Positions 53,125-63,686 of a stretch of 64,000 nucleotides of DNA are shown piece by piece. A model generated the notes under the pieces. The model was not told the origin of the DNA. It made no database searches and worked only from the letters and a program-made list of their open reading frames with translations. This DNA comes from Prorocentrum cordatum (lineage: Eukaryota > Sar > Dinophyceae > Prorocentrales > Prorocentraceae): the NCBI GenBank assembly GCA_963575745.1, contig CAUYUJ010009480.1, positions 413,801-477,800 of the forward strand, given 5' to 3'. The position numbers and the translations under genes are program-made. Every line of letters begins with the position of its first letter. Within the stretch, counting starts at the first letter, position 1.

Positions 53125-54317
53125 TAGCCTGGCGAAAAACCCAACCATATGCAGTTGTGAATACCGCAATTGAGGATTTCGTCTTCCGTGGACCTCCCTA
53201 TGGGACACGAAACGCTGTACTGGGCGGGGGAGACGCATGCGAACTTTGCCACTAGGCCCTTCGCTGGAGCCCCCCATGGAGCCACGAATCGCTGTACTGG
53301 GCGGGGGGGACGCATGCGAACTGCGCCACTGGACCGTCGGTGGGGCTCGCCTCTGGGGCCACGAAACGCTGTACTGGGTGGGGGGGACGCATGCGATCTG
53401 CACCACTGGGACCTTCGGTGGAGCTCGCCTCTGGGGCCACGAAACGCTGTACTGGGCGGGGGGGGCGTATGCGAACTGCGCCACTGGGACCTTCGGTGGA
53501 GCTCCCTATGGGCCACGAAACGCTGCACTGGGCGGGGATGACACATGGGAATGCTGCAAGTTGGGCCTTCGGTGGAGCTCCCCATGGGGCCACGAACCGC
53601 TGTGCTGGGTGGGGGGGGCGCATGCGAACTGCGCCACTCGGAGTTTCGGTGGAGCTCGCCTCTGGGGCCATGGAACGCTGTACTGGGTGGGGGAGCCGCA
53701 TGCGAACTGCGTCACTGGGACCTTCGGTGGAGCTCCCTATGGGCCACGAAACGCTGTACTGAGCAGGGGAAATGCATGCGAACTGCGCCACTGGGACCTT
53801 CGGTGGAGCTTCCTCTGGGGCCACGAAACGCTGTACTGGGTTGGGGGGACGCATACGAACTGCGCCACTGGGACCTTCGGTGGAGCTCCCCATGGGGGCA
53901 CGAAGCGCTGTCCTGGGTGGGGGGGACGCATGCGGACTGCGCCACTGGGGGCTTCGGTGGAGCTCCCTATGGGACCACGAAGCCCTGTCTTGGGTGGGGG
54001 GGACGCATGCGAACTGCGCCACTGGGAGCTTCGGTGGAGCTCCCTCTGGGGCCACGGAACGCTGTACTGGGTGGGGGAGCCGCAGTCGTATGGGACCACG
54101 AAACGCTGTACTGGGTGGGGGAAACGCATGCGATCTGCGCCACTGGGACCTTCGGTGGAGCTCCCTAAGGGCCACGGAATGCTGTACTGGGCGGAGGAGG
54201 TGCATGCGAACTGCGGAGGGAGGAGGAGGGGGAGGAGGAGGAGAGGAGAGAAGAGAAGAGGTGGAACGCGGGGCGCTGTCTCTTCAAAACGAGGACCCAA
54301 CACCACAGGATGGTTGG
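53125..54317 (+). mobile_element. Minisatellite-bearing element M, copy 3
   Basis: The left end TAGCCTGGCGAAAAACCCAA / CCATATGCAGTTGTGAATAC and right end CTCTTCAAAACGAGGACCCA / CACAGGATGGTTGG match those of the element at 19223-21235. The internal array (about 53175-54215) has ~14 units of 72-78 bp, related to but different from the 90-bp units: ACGAAACGCTGTACTGGG, GGGGACGCATGCGAACTGCG and CCACTGGGACCTTCGGTGGA. (GGA)n/(GAGAA)n follows at 54215-54262. CAAAAA occurs on both flanks as a possible target duplication. Confidence 0.75.
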
Positions 54318-54629
54318 ACAAAAACTGTCGTCCGAGGTCTGGGAAGGCAATCGTAAATCGACTCTCCACTGCCACTAACACGAGAAGGAGACCAGCAACC
54401 CTCCAGGACTTGACGACTTCAATATGCCCTTTTTTCCGAGACTTGACAGCCATGCGAATCCGACCGTATGGTGTGGTAATGAACAGCTTGACTCTGAGGG
54501 CAAACATTGGAATGGACGCTCGTTGAGCCCAACCTCACTTTCAGTGCACATCCGCATGCTCTACAACACATGCCAGGTTATCATGTTCATCCTCATCCGT
54601 CTCCTTCTCCCGATGCTCCCTTCACATCA

Positions 54630-55150
<521 letters not shown>

Positions 55151-55222
55151 TGATCCTCATTATCCTCCTCCTTCTCGTCCTTGTCATCCTAGGTCTTTCT
55201 CCATCCCTCTCACTTCTTCTAC

Positions 55223-56905
55223 GTGTCCGAGAGCCTGGTGCCGCTGCTGGGCGCCGTCGACGTCCACATGGGGACTGATCTATTCCCGCACCGCCCAGTC
55301 GAGCTGGGGATCGCCACCCAACCGAGGAGTGTGGGCTGCAGAGTGCCAGTCGAGCCCCGCGCACTTCCGAATGCTCCCAAGGTTGGCTGCGGTCGGTGTC
55401 CTCCAGTACGTGAGTGGCGCATGGTACAAGCAAGGTGCGACAACGTCAGTTCGCCCGAAGACTTGGCAGCCTGCCGGGACTCTGTGCTTGCAGGCCTGGA
55501 GGCCGATGCGTTAGACAGGAATGATAGCATGGAGAGCTCGGATCGCAAACCTTACCTCGGCAGGGCAGGTCCACCTCGGCATGAGTGGAAGGACGCCGAG
55601 AAGCCGCGCCCCAACGAGCCGTCCAACCTCAATGCCTGGAAGGCGCTGGCGCGCTGGCTGCGCTACATGCTTTCAGCCAGGACCAAGCTGCTGTCGCAGG
55701 TAGTCAGTCTCCGCGGCGGCAACTTCGAGGAGAATCGCATGGCCATGTCCAAGCAGCTGTACTTCCTCCACGGTTTCGCGCGCAGGGTGTCCAGGACCCA
55801 GTGGGTACTTGATCGAATCTCTACTGAAGCCAGGTCTTCCGTGACGGACGTGCCGTCGAGCACCGTCGATTCCAACTTCGATAGTGTAGTTCAGGCCCAG
55901 ATCGACGTCACGAGCACCAAGATCCACGAGCTGCTGGATCCATATAGTGCGGAGTGGTCTGCCTGGGCGGAGAAGTCGTTCGTCAACGGTGCAGGCGAGG
56001 CCCATAGGTCTTCCAAGCTCAAGGAGCTCCAGGAGATTGCTGCAGACACCACGAGGCCCCAACCCTTTCAACTCGCAGATGAGTGCCCGGGCGACTGGGA
56101 GAAGATCTGGAATATGCATGAATGGTCGGCGGTTCCGCTCCCACGCGGCGCGAGCTCGCGGGGCAGCTTGCCGCACAGCACCGTTAGAGACAGTAGGTCG
56201 GCGGCAGCTTCTTTCCCATCCAGAACTGCCTTGGGCCAGCTCGCGCTCAACCCAGCGTCGCTGTGCCAGGTGTCTGACGTCGGACTGGAGGTCCTAGCGT
56301 CTCTCTTCATGGCATCTGAGAGGCTGAACTCGTGGCCTCTAGATCGCATCCAGACCCGCCTGGTTCGGCTCGGCAAGCCGACTGGCGGGCGCCGCCTCAT
56401 TGCCCCGTTAGACTCGTTGCTGCGCCTGTGGGGCAATCTTAGGAAGCCACCATCGCAGTCGTGGGAGCGTTCGCACCGCCACCCAGCTTTCTGGGGCCAC
56501 GGGCCAGGTGCCAGTTCTTCGGACGCTGCGTTCGACCATAATGCGGGGGCGGAGGTGGCGACGGCGGCGGGGGTGTACTCTGTGAGCGTGTTCCTCGATA
56601 TGTCTAAATGCTACTGGTGCATAGTCGTTGCCAGGCTTTTAATTGAGGTTTGCGAGCTAGCGTATCCCTTGGGAATGATTTGGATGCTCCTCTCGTTGTA
56701 TCGGTGTCCTCGTCTTGTGCAGGCGTTCGGCTCTGTGTCGTGCTGTGTGACTTCCCATCAAGGGATACTGGCTGGCTGCAGCCACGCCAGCTCGATGATG
56801 CATCTGCTGCTGCACCGCGTGGTCAGCAAGATGAGTAGGATATACCTAACGGTGCAGCCGCGAATCCTCATGGTCGACTCGAGCTTCCACTGGCTAGGTA
56901 CGTGA
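55223..56905 (+). pseudogene. LINE ORF2: endonuclease C-terminus and reverse transcriptase
   Basis: The first in-frame start-like codon is GTG at 55223, but the frame is open from at least 55211 (HFFY before VSESLVP). Residues 1-30 end an endonuclease/exonuclease/phosphatase fold: DLFPHRPVEL holds the usual catalytic His at residue 24. Residues ~375-400 carry the RT fingers motif (LVRLGKPTGGRRLIAPLDSL). Motif A is VFLDMSKCY with Asp at residue 459. Motif B is HQGILAGCSHASS at 512-524. Motif C reads MVDSSFHW near 550-557 where LINEs have xxDD, so the second catalytic Asp is missing, consistent with loss of one GAC codon from a GTCGAC repeat. The frame stops at 56905, just after motif C. Confidence 0.85.
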
Positions 56906-56918
56906 TTGTGCGAGTGCG

Positions 56919-57227
56919 ATGTTCTCCTTGCTGCGGTACGTTGGTACTGCGAGCAGGTTTGTTTCCTCGGGGCCGATCATGCAGGTCCTCAAGAGCGGTT
57001 TTGTTGCCACAGCCGCGAAGGCCTCGTCGAGAGTGTCCTCGACGGCTCGTATTCTCAAATTGCGGAGCTTCACCCACATGCGCAATCTCGGCCATGAAGT
57101 TTTCTCTGGACGGCCCCAGCGGGCCCAGGAGCGAGCTCGGCTGACAAACGTAATTCGCGGACGCCCTAAGCTTGCTGCACTGCGTCGCGGAGCACCAGGG
57201 AAGGTACAGATGCTCTGGGGGGACTAG
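56919..57227 (+). pseudogene. LINE ORF2: RT thumb segment, frame-shifted
   Basis: The similarity resumes in another frame. VLKSGFVATAAKASSRVSST and then FTHMRNLGHEVFSGRPQRAQ match what follows motif C in related elements (the KSGFVAT and RNLG motifs). It stops at 57227 beside a run of six G. One G fewer would carry it into the frame of the next segment, so a +1 error or mutation there is likely. Confidence 0.75.
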
Positions 57228-57657
57228 CCTGATGCCAGCAGCAGGCCATGGCGCAAGCGTAAGTGGACTCGCGGACCCCTCGTTGACGTCGCTCCGAACC
57301 CTCGCGGGGTCTCTAGGCGGAGCCCGACGCTCGGGATCGCTCACAGCATGGTTAGCCACGCAGGTAGACCCCTTGTTCGACCCTGTTGTCGATTCGGCGG
57401 TGCCTCTGATACAGCGATACGCCGACATGATTTGGGGCGCGAGGTTCTCGCAAGGTCGACTGCAGCGTGCGTGGATGCATAGCCGTGATAAGATAGCAGA
57501 CAGGCCTGCATGGAATTCGTGCCGAGGCCCGATCAGTGCTGCTGTCCTGTCGCGTATGCGTGTGGGCTGGTCAATGCTCGCAGCGCACGTTAGTCTTTCC
57601 GACGAAGGCGTGGCCTTCGATCTGATACATTGTTCGCCCCACGACCTGAAGATATAG
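57214..57657 (+). pseudogene. LINE ORF2: connection region
   Basis: The frame reads GTSLMPAAGHGASVSGLADP, then GSLTAWLATQVDPLFDPVVD and YADMIWG, a stretch conserved between RT and RNase H in the dinoflagellate-type LINEs I know (MPAAGHG..VSG; LATQ.DP..DP). It ends at a TAG at 57655. The continuation lies in a different frame. Confidence 0.7.
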
Positions 57658-58060
57658 CTGCAGGTCGGAATACAGCGTTGGCAAGCCAGATGCAGTTTAA
57701 AGCACCTCCCCGAGGCCTCACGAAGAGAGAGGCTTTGGCTGCGCTCATTGCGTATAGGCGTCCTTTGCATTTAGGATGCTGCCAGGAGACGTGCCCTCCG
57801 ATGCTTGATCGGGCATGCGATGTGGCACCTCAGCGTAAATTCGATGCTGGGTACGCTGACAGCAGCAACTGCATCTTCTGCGATGAAAAATGTTGGTGGC
57901 TCCCTCGGACACCAGATTATGGTTGTGATCCAGTGCTGAATTACCCAAGGACGCAAGATTACCCAAGGACGCAAGACCAAGTCTTCCCTGACGGCGCCCT
58001 GGGGCGCAGGTCTGAGCTGCGGGAAAAAAAGAAGAGCTCAGAGAGGGGGGTCAGTTTTGG
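57630..58060 (+). pseudogene. LINE ORF2: segment before RNase H
   Basis: The frame contains LTKREALAALIAYRRPLHLG and DAGYADSSNCIFCDEKCWWL, the latter with a CxxC pair as usual before the RNase H domain. An 18-bp direct duplication (57941-57958 / 57959-57976; TTACCCAAGGACGCAAGA) and an A7 run (58023-58030) disturb the region. The frame changes again before RNase H. Confidence 0.6.
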
Positions 58061-58699
58061 GACACCCTCAAGGTCCTCTACGGGCGCCCGTTGGTCGCCT
58101 TCCCCCTCGGCCCCGTCCCCGACGCGCTCCCTGTCTGCTCCTGGGGTGCAACCGAAGCGCCATGGGGGCAGACCATCTACACCGACGGTTCGGGACTGGC
58201 CAGTTCCAGTACCGAACTGCGCAGTTGTGGCTGGTCCGCGGTCGAGCTGGGCCCGAGTGGGCTCCCGTTGCGGGCCGTTTTCGGTGCTCCCCCTGGGCGC
58301 CACCAGTCGGTGCCCAGGACCGAGCGGTTTGCGATATACCAAGCGCTTCGGGTTGGCCCCTTGGACGCCCATGTTGTCTCCGACCACCTGAGTGCCGTGC
58401 GTGAAAGCTCCTCGTGGGATCGGGATTCCGCGAGCGGTGCGAAGCACGCTAATGTGCGGAGAATGGTATTCGGCTTGCACGGCGACAGCGACCCGACCCC
58501 TACTTTTGAGTGGACCCCTGCCCACTGTGAATGGGACGATGTCGTCAGTGCCGCCTCGCCGACTGAGATGATGCATTTCCTTGGCAGCCTCTGGGCCGAC
58601 TTCCTCGCTGGGCTCGGCTCGGAGTCCCACGCAGTCTCGGACACACTCGTGAAGCGGCAGGCCGCGAATAGCAAGGACACTAAGCTCACCTTTGATTAG
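58045..58699 (+). pseudogene. LINE ORF2: RNase H domain, ended by a MITE
   Basis: This frame runs FWDTLKVLYGRPLVAF and then the RNase HI core. TIYTDGSG carries the first Asp, TERFAIYQAL the Glu, and AHVVSDHLSAV the second Asp. FEWTPAHCEWDD has the His, and LWADFLAG the last Asp. All catalytic positions are present, unlike the RT. The domain hydrolyses RNA in RNA-DNA hybrids during reverse transcription. The frame stops at TAG 58697-58699. That stop is the first three bases of an inserted 154-bp palindrome, and the reading frame resumes in phase after it. Confidence 0.85.
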
Positions 58700-58850
58700 G
58701 GGACCAGATGCGAACCCTACCCCTACCCCCCACGACTTCTGAGAGGGAGGGTGGGGTTCACTTTGCTCGGGAGCTCCCGAACGAAGTGAACCCCACCCTC
58801 CCCCTCAGAAATCGTGGGAGGTAGGGGTAGGGTTCGCATCTGGCCCCCTA
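58697..58850. mobile_element. 154-bp palindromic MITE, family P copy 1, inside the LINE
   Basis: The whole element is an inverted repeat of two 77-bp arms (TAGGGGACCAGATGCGAACC at one end) meeting at CGGGAGCTCCCG. It is bounded by exact 5-bp duplications TTGAT at 58692-58696 and 58851-58855. The copy at 63219-63372 has the same length and also 5-bp duplications. It adds 159 bp (53 codons' worth) to the LINE frame but begins with TAG, so it truncates the protein. No coding capacity; mobilised in trans by an unknown transposase. Confidence 0.92.
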
Positions 58851-58855
58851 TTGAT

Positions 58856-59107
58856 CTTCTCGCGAGAATCTCGCAAGCGATCGCGGGGCTGGCCCAGGAG
58901 CTCTCGGCCTCAGCTGCCGTGCCCGTGCGCCCGACCCCAAGCAGGCAGAATAAGGACTCCTTGGCGTTGTCGGAGCACGAGTTGTTCCGTTTCCCTGCGC
59001 TCGGTGAACGGCGACGTAAAGTGTGCAACCTGTATGCTAAGACGCCTGCCTCCCTGCCCAACCTACCAGCGCTGGAAAACGACGGCTGTTTTCGCCGATC
59101 GGGGTGA
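58856..59107 (+). pseudogene. LINE ORF2: C-terminal continuation beyond the MITE
   Basis: In the same phase as the RNase H frame, the sequence continues LLARISQAIAGLAQELSASA and LSEHELFR and stops at 59107. The return of sensible coding in the same frame confirms that the palindrome interrupted an existing ORF. Confidence 0.7.
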
Positions 59108-59375
59108 GGAGAGGTTCCCCATGTCATCGAGGGCGGTGCCTCTGGCCCTTGAGGCCGCTGAGGGAGTCCTGGGGCCCGAGCTTGGGGATGGGCAGGCACC
59201 GCCCTCGACTGTGCTGCAAGAGCGTTTCGGAGCCCTCGGCCATGAAATGGAGCAGTCTGGCCGCGTGCTATTTTGCACCCTGTGCGCTGCGTCCACTATC
59301 CTCATCAACGGGAATCTGCGAGGTCTCGGTGATGAGTGTAAAGGCCGTTCAGGGCACCCGTCCACCCGTAGATGA
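58990..59375 (+). pseudogene. LINE ORF2: Cys-rich tail, shifted frame
   Basis: Another frame holds VNGDVKCATCMLRR and, later, VLFCTLCAASTILINGNLRG followed by DECKG. That is two Cys-pair motifs like the zinc-finger tail of related LINE ORF2 proteins. It ends at TGA 59373-59375. The frame change relative to the previous segment lies near 58990-59000. Confidence 0.6.
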
Positions 59376-60009
59376 CAAGCCACCGAAATTAAATATGCTG
59401 CTCGTGGGCTCCATCCAAAGACGGGCAAGGTCCTTGACCCGATCTGAGTTTTGGGGAGGGGGGCCTTGTCTTGTCCCCCGACGCGCGGCCTCTGGAAAGC
59501 CGTGCCGAGGGGCGGAAAACATTGGATAGGCCCCCCTTCAATGTAGGAGTGTGCGTGTGTTGCTGTAAGCCGCACGAGAGCGACGACCGCGTAGAGCGGC
59601 GAGCATAATTTTCTCCTCAGATCTGTCTTGCGGTCGACCCGCGGTTCCGCCTCCACCCCTTCTTTACACAAATCGCAAGAGTCTTCCAAGAGAGCCCCAA
59701 GAGGGGCCCAAGAAGGGGACCACGAGCCGAAAACTCTAGCTTTACACCCCAAAAAGCTCCCGGGATGCCCCTAACCAGCCCCCCGGAGGCCGCGCCAAAC
59801 TGCTTCGGGCAAGCCCCGGAAAGGCTTCTCACGAGACCCCAACGAACATCCAAGAGGCTTCTGAGCCACAACCCAGGCACGGTGGCGGGATGGACCGAAG
59901 GCCATCAGATGCAAATCCGCCGGCCCCTGGGGGGGTCCCCCGCGTGTGAGATGTTACCGTTCCCCCCCCTAGCCCTACTCCAGCGGCCCGGCCCGGTCGG
60001 TTTGGAGGG
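59376..60009. repeat. LINE 3' flank, then CCCAAGA-type repeat field
   Basis: 59376-59640 has no recognised gene. 59640-59880 carries complement-sense 12-bp units (GGGCCCAAGA, GCCCCAAGAG), and 59880-60009 is a C/G-rich transition. Confidence 0.5.
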
Positions 60010-60440
60010 GAGGAGGGGCCCTGGGGGGCCCATTTGACAGTGGCCCCCCTCAAGGGGCGGGCCCTGGCGGGCCCATTGACAGTGGCCCCCCACCGTCAAC
60101 GGATCAAAGGGGGGGGGCCTGGGGGGCCTATTTGACAGTGGCCCCCCACCGTCAACGGATCAAAGGGGGGGAGCCCTGGGGGGCCCATTGACAAAGGGGC
60201 CCCACCGTCAACGGATCAAGGGGGAGGCCGCACTGTCAACGGACCCACTGCTCGCGGACCGGGCGCGTCACGGGGGGGCCTGGACGCCCGTTTGACAGCG
60301 GGCCCCACTGCCAAACGGGCTCGGAACGGGCGGTCGGGAGGGGGGGCGGCCGGAGGGGCCACTTGACAGTGGGCCCCACTGTCAACGGGTTCACAGTGCG
60401 CAGTCGCCCTGGGGGGGGGGGCGGGCGTCCTGGTGGCCCA
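60010..60440. repeat. ~60-bp tandem repeat (CCATTTGACAGTGGCCCCC type)
   Basis: Six to seven units built of GGGGGGCC(C/T)ATTTGACAG, GTGGCCCCCCACCGTCAACG and GATCAAAGGGGGG. The units decay toward 60440. Confidence 0.85.
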
Positions 60441-61770
60441 CTTGCAACGGATCCCTTCCGCCGGGCCTCCCAGGGCCTCCCAGGAGCCACCGAAATGGCG
60501 ACAGTTTCGCAACTCGCAGTTCGCAGCCTCCCGAGGATAGCGGGATCCGCCGACCCCTTGGGGTTCATCGGCGTGTGAGATGCTTCCCCCTCCCCAAACC
60601 CCTCCGCCGGGAGCCGGGTCCGGTCGATCTGGAGGGGGGGGGGGTCTACCGGGGCCGCCCGGGGGGGTCACTTTGCCCCAGCACTTCTGCCAGGGTGGCA
60701 TCGACGGCCTCAAAACGGGCCAGGAGGACCCCAAGACATCTCCAAGACGGTCCAAGAAGGCCCTGAGTCGCAGAAATAATGTTCCAAGACGCCCAAGATG
60801 GCTTCCAGACGGGCCCAGGATGCTTCCCTGACGCCCCAAGAGGCCTCGAAGAGGCTTGATTTTCATTGTTATTGTTTTTGGGTTTTGGGCCTTCCAGCCT
60901 TCTCGGGTTTCCACGCTTGAAGACGGCCCACGAAGCCTCCAACACCGTCTCCAGACAACTCAAGAGGCCCCCAAGCTGGCGGGGGCCAAGAGAGCTTCAA
61001 GGCAGGCTCATAGCGCCCTACGAAAGCTCCAAGAAAGGCCCAGGAAAGGGACCACGAAGTGAACATTCTAGCTCTCCGCCCCCAAAAAGCCTTCTTACAG
61101 ACCCCGAAAGCTCCCCGAAAGGCCCCAAGAGTCCCCCAAGACGCATCCACGACGCCCTGAAGAGGGCCCAAGAGGCCCCAAGTCAATCCCCGAGAGGCCT
61201 CCAAACTGTCTCCCAGAGATATCCGAGAGGCTTCTCTCGTGATCTTAACGCACATCCAAAGGTCTCTGAACCACGACCCAATCGAGGCTGCGGGATGCCC
61301 CGAAGACCCTTCCTTCCTCACTCCTCTGCCGTCCTCGCATCAAGCCGAAACACACTGGAGGAGCCCACAGAAACCACCAAAACACACCCAGCGACGCGCC
61401 ACTTCTCCCCCCCAAGGGGTCGGCGGTGTGGCGTAAGCCCAAGAATCAATGCTTCTCACCCCAATTGTCCAAGACTGCCCTGGATGGCCCTCGAGAGGGT
61501 ATGGCCTCAATTCGTCCCAAGATGCCTCCAATACTGCCCACGAGAGCGCAGGAGGACCCCCAGGAGGGCTGAAACAGGCACAGTCAGCCCGCATAGTAAG
61601 GATGGGCAACCTTCCCAGGGGTACCCTTGCACCCTAACCTCCTCGGTCCATCCATCCTCGGCCCCACTTTCGTCGACCGCGCCCCGCACGGAAAGCTTCG
61701 GCATGACCTTCCGAAGCCCTTGCCTCCTCAACGCGCATCCTTATGACACGGGCCGACTGAAACGTATGAC
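60441..61770. repeat. Complement-sense 12-bp repeat field
   Basis: CCAAGACGGCCC / CCCCAAGAGG units dominate 60700-61270 and recur weakly to 61570. Mixed sequence to 61770 holds no recognised gene. Confidence 0.55.
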
Positions 61771-61935
61771 AGAAGAAGAACAAACTGCAGAAACATAAAC
61801 TTGTGGCGCTCCGCGCGGATTACTTGGATCCGCGCCAGGGGCAGCGCTGGAGGCGCCGCCGGGGAGGCCGAGCGCGGATCCAAGAAATCCGCGCGAAGCG
61901 CCAAAAATTTATGCGTATATCGTTTTTCTTCTTCG
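61771..61935. mobile_element. Family E foldback, copy 5 (complete)
   Basis: Arms of ~63 bp: AGAAGAAGAACAAACTG...GTGGCGCTCCGCGCGGAT on the left against, on the other strand, GAAGAAGAAAAACGATAT...TTGGCGCTTCGCGCGGAT. Both arms also share CTTGGATCCGCGC. The loop has GGCAGCGCTGGAGGCGCCGCC-like sequence, as in the copy at 34201. Confidence 0.8.
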
Positions 61936-61979
61936 ATGTTAAGTGACCCTTCTTTACGTGAGGGCTCTCTGATTCTGGC

Positions 61980-62560
61980 CATCCTGGTCTTCGGCATGCC
62001 CGGGACGGCCCAACGGGCCCTCCAAGACTGACCCAAAGACTGCCCAACGGGGCCACGAGAGGACCCGGGGAGGGGCCCCAGGAGTGCCCCAGGCCCGCCA
62101 GGGAAGGCCACGTGGCGCAGGACGGCCCTGCAGGTGCCCATACGGGCCCAAAAACTGCCCAGGAAGGCCCCCTGAAAACAGTCTCCGAGGGTACCAGACG
62201 GCCAAAGAGGCTCCCAAAAGCAGCCCAAGGACGGCCAAAGACGGCCAAAGACGGTCCAAGCAGGCCCCAAAGATGAGCCCCAAAAAGCCGCTAGACAGCC
62301 CCAGAGGGTCGCAAGACGGCCCCAAGAGAACCCCAAGACGGCCGCAAGAAAGCCCCAAGACGACCCCAAGGCGGCCCAAGAGGGTCCCAAGACGGCCCAA
62401 GAGAGCCCCGAGACGGCCCAAGAGCGCTACAAGGCAGCCCGCGAGAAACCCCAAATGGCCCAAGACGGCCCCAGGAGACTCTCAAGAAAGCCGACGCGAC
62501 CAGAAAACGAATCCCGAAACAACCTCGAGACGGCCCCCGAAGGCCCATCCTTCCCCAGTG
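61980..62560. repeat. Complement-sense 12-bp repeat field
   Basis: Dense GGCCCAAGACGGCC / CCCCAAGAGG units with GGCCAAAGAC variants. The open frames on both strands are repeat artefacts. Confidence 0.8.
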
Positions 62561-62696
62561 TTGGCCCGATGGCTTCCCCAGCAGCTGGGGGAACGCGCAA
62601 TGCACCAGCGCTGTCGCACTTTCGCGCGAGCTCTCACGACAAGGGCGGTGCTTCCAAAAGGCAGGCAACGGCGGTGACTCGCTCTAGGCGCCTTCG

Positions 62697-63053
62697 CTAC
62701 AGGGATGGAGGGCGGCTCATTGCCAAAATCGAGCTCTCGCCTCCATCTTCCACATATTCTACCTCATAGACCACCCCCTCGTGCTCCTCCTCCTCCTCCT
62801 CCTCCACCTCCTCCTCCTCTTCCTCCTCCTCCTCCTCCTCCTCCTCCCCCTCCTCCTCTTCTTTTAACGTTAGACCGACCTGGGCAGAAATCTGTGGCGT
62901 TAGTTCCTCCTCCCCCTCCTCCTCCTCCTCAACCTCCTCCTCAACCTTCTCCTCCTCCTCCTCCTCAACCTCCTCCTCCTCCTCCTCCTCCTCCGCCTGC
63001 CCGTCCCCCTCCCGCCCTCCTCCCAACGGACCCACCCCACGAGAGCCGCCCAA
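62697..63053 (-). CDS. Acidic ORF, duplicated, unassigned
   Basis: The minus frame encodes Glu-rich runs (from GAG repeats) around TPQISAQVGLTLKEE and ends VVYEVEYVEDGGESSILA with a short tail. The same two non-repeat peptides recur at 63687-63960. In the QVGLTLK part the two nucleotide differences are silent, but near the end three changes alter residues, and the second copy has a TAG (GTG TAG near 63796). It may be a decaying duplicated exon or only repeat-driven. Confidence 0.25.
   Translation of the reverse strand: MGGSRGVGPLGGGREGDGQAEEEEEEEEVEEEEEEKVEEEVEEEEEGEEELTPQISAQVGLTLKEEEEGEEEEEEEEEEEEEVEEEEEEEHEGVVYEVEYVEDGGESSILAMSRPPSL
62698..62930. repeat. ~230-bp duplicated block, copy 1
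   Basis: GGGATGGAGGGCG...GCCAAAATCGAGCTCTCGCC, CATCTTCCACATATTCTACC, (CTC)n, then ACCGACCTGGGCAGAAATCT. Nearly identical to 63687-63915 apart from microsatellite length. (CTC)n continues to 63000. Confidence 0.85.
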
Positions 63054-63218
63054 ACGCGCCGCCCTCTCTCCAGAGAGAACAAGCTCTCATTCTCTGTCAC
63101 GGGCGCTGCGGCCTCCCCCCGTCGTTTCCTGAAGATTTGGCCCTGGGCCTGGGGCCAAGAAGCCCGTCAATGGGGGTGCGCGCTGCCGAAGCCGCTGACC
63201 CTTGCAAAGTGCCCCCGA

Positions 63219-63372
63219 TAGGGGGCCACATGCGAACCCTACCCCTCCCTCCCACGATTTCTGAGGGGGAGGGGGGGGGTCACTTCGTTCGGGAGCTCCC
63301 GAACGACGTGAACCCCATCCTCCCCCTCAGAAATCGTGGGAGGTAGGGGTAGGGTTCGCATGTGGCCCCCTA
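63219..63372. mobile_element. 154-bp palindromic MITE, family P copy 2
   Basis: Two 77-bp arms (TAGGGGGCCACATGCGAACC) meet at CGGGAGCTCCCG. It is bounded by exact 5-bp duplications CCCGA at 63214-63218 and 63373-63377. Same length and centre as 58697-58850, with a few arm mismatches. Confidence 0.92.
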
Positions 63373-63487
63373 CCCGAGACCACCCATTCCTCTCGCCCAT
63401 CCTCCTTAACTACTGGAGACGCCAACCGACCACCAGATCGCAAACCGCCCAGATCTTGGCGGCGCGCGGAGGGGGGCAGGGGGAGGG

Positions 63488-63600
63488 GGGAAGGCTTCCT
63501 AGAAGGAGGCTGCTTCTTGGCAGGCGCCGGCCGTACATCCATAGAGGAGGCCCGCGCCTTCTAAGAAGCAGGGGTGCTTCTAAGAAGCCCTCCCCCCTTC
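63488..63600. other. Imperfect inverted repeat
   Basis: GGGGGGAAGGCTTCCTAGAA(GG) and CTTCTAAGAAGCCCTCCCCC face each other around GGCAGGCGCCGGCC. The CTTCTAAGAAGC motif is itself palindromic and appears twice. No second copy seen. Confidence 0.45.
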
Positions 63601-63686
63601 CCCTACCCCCCCCTCTGCGCGTGACCGAAGACCAGCTGCCAGCCATCCCTTTCGGCAACCAGCCAATCCGCCGATCTGCCGGCCAG

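Larger units (their letters stand above)
55211..59375 (+). mobile_element. 5'-truncated, degenerate LINE (non-LTR retrotransposon) ORF2
   Basis: Order along the plus strand: end of an apurinic-type endonuclease domain, reverse transcriptase, connecting region, RNase H, Cys-rich tail. The order matches ORF2 of LINEs with a C-terminal RNase H. The N-terminal endonuclease part is absent: microsatellite sequence lies where it should be, as expected from 5' truncation. The coding line changes frame at least at ~56900, ~57215, ~57640 and 58020-58060, loses one catalytic-motif residue and is cut by a MITE at 58697. It is therefore a dead copy. The 3' end after the stop at 59375 is not clearly delimited and no poly-A tail is seen. 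Confidence 0.85.
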
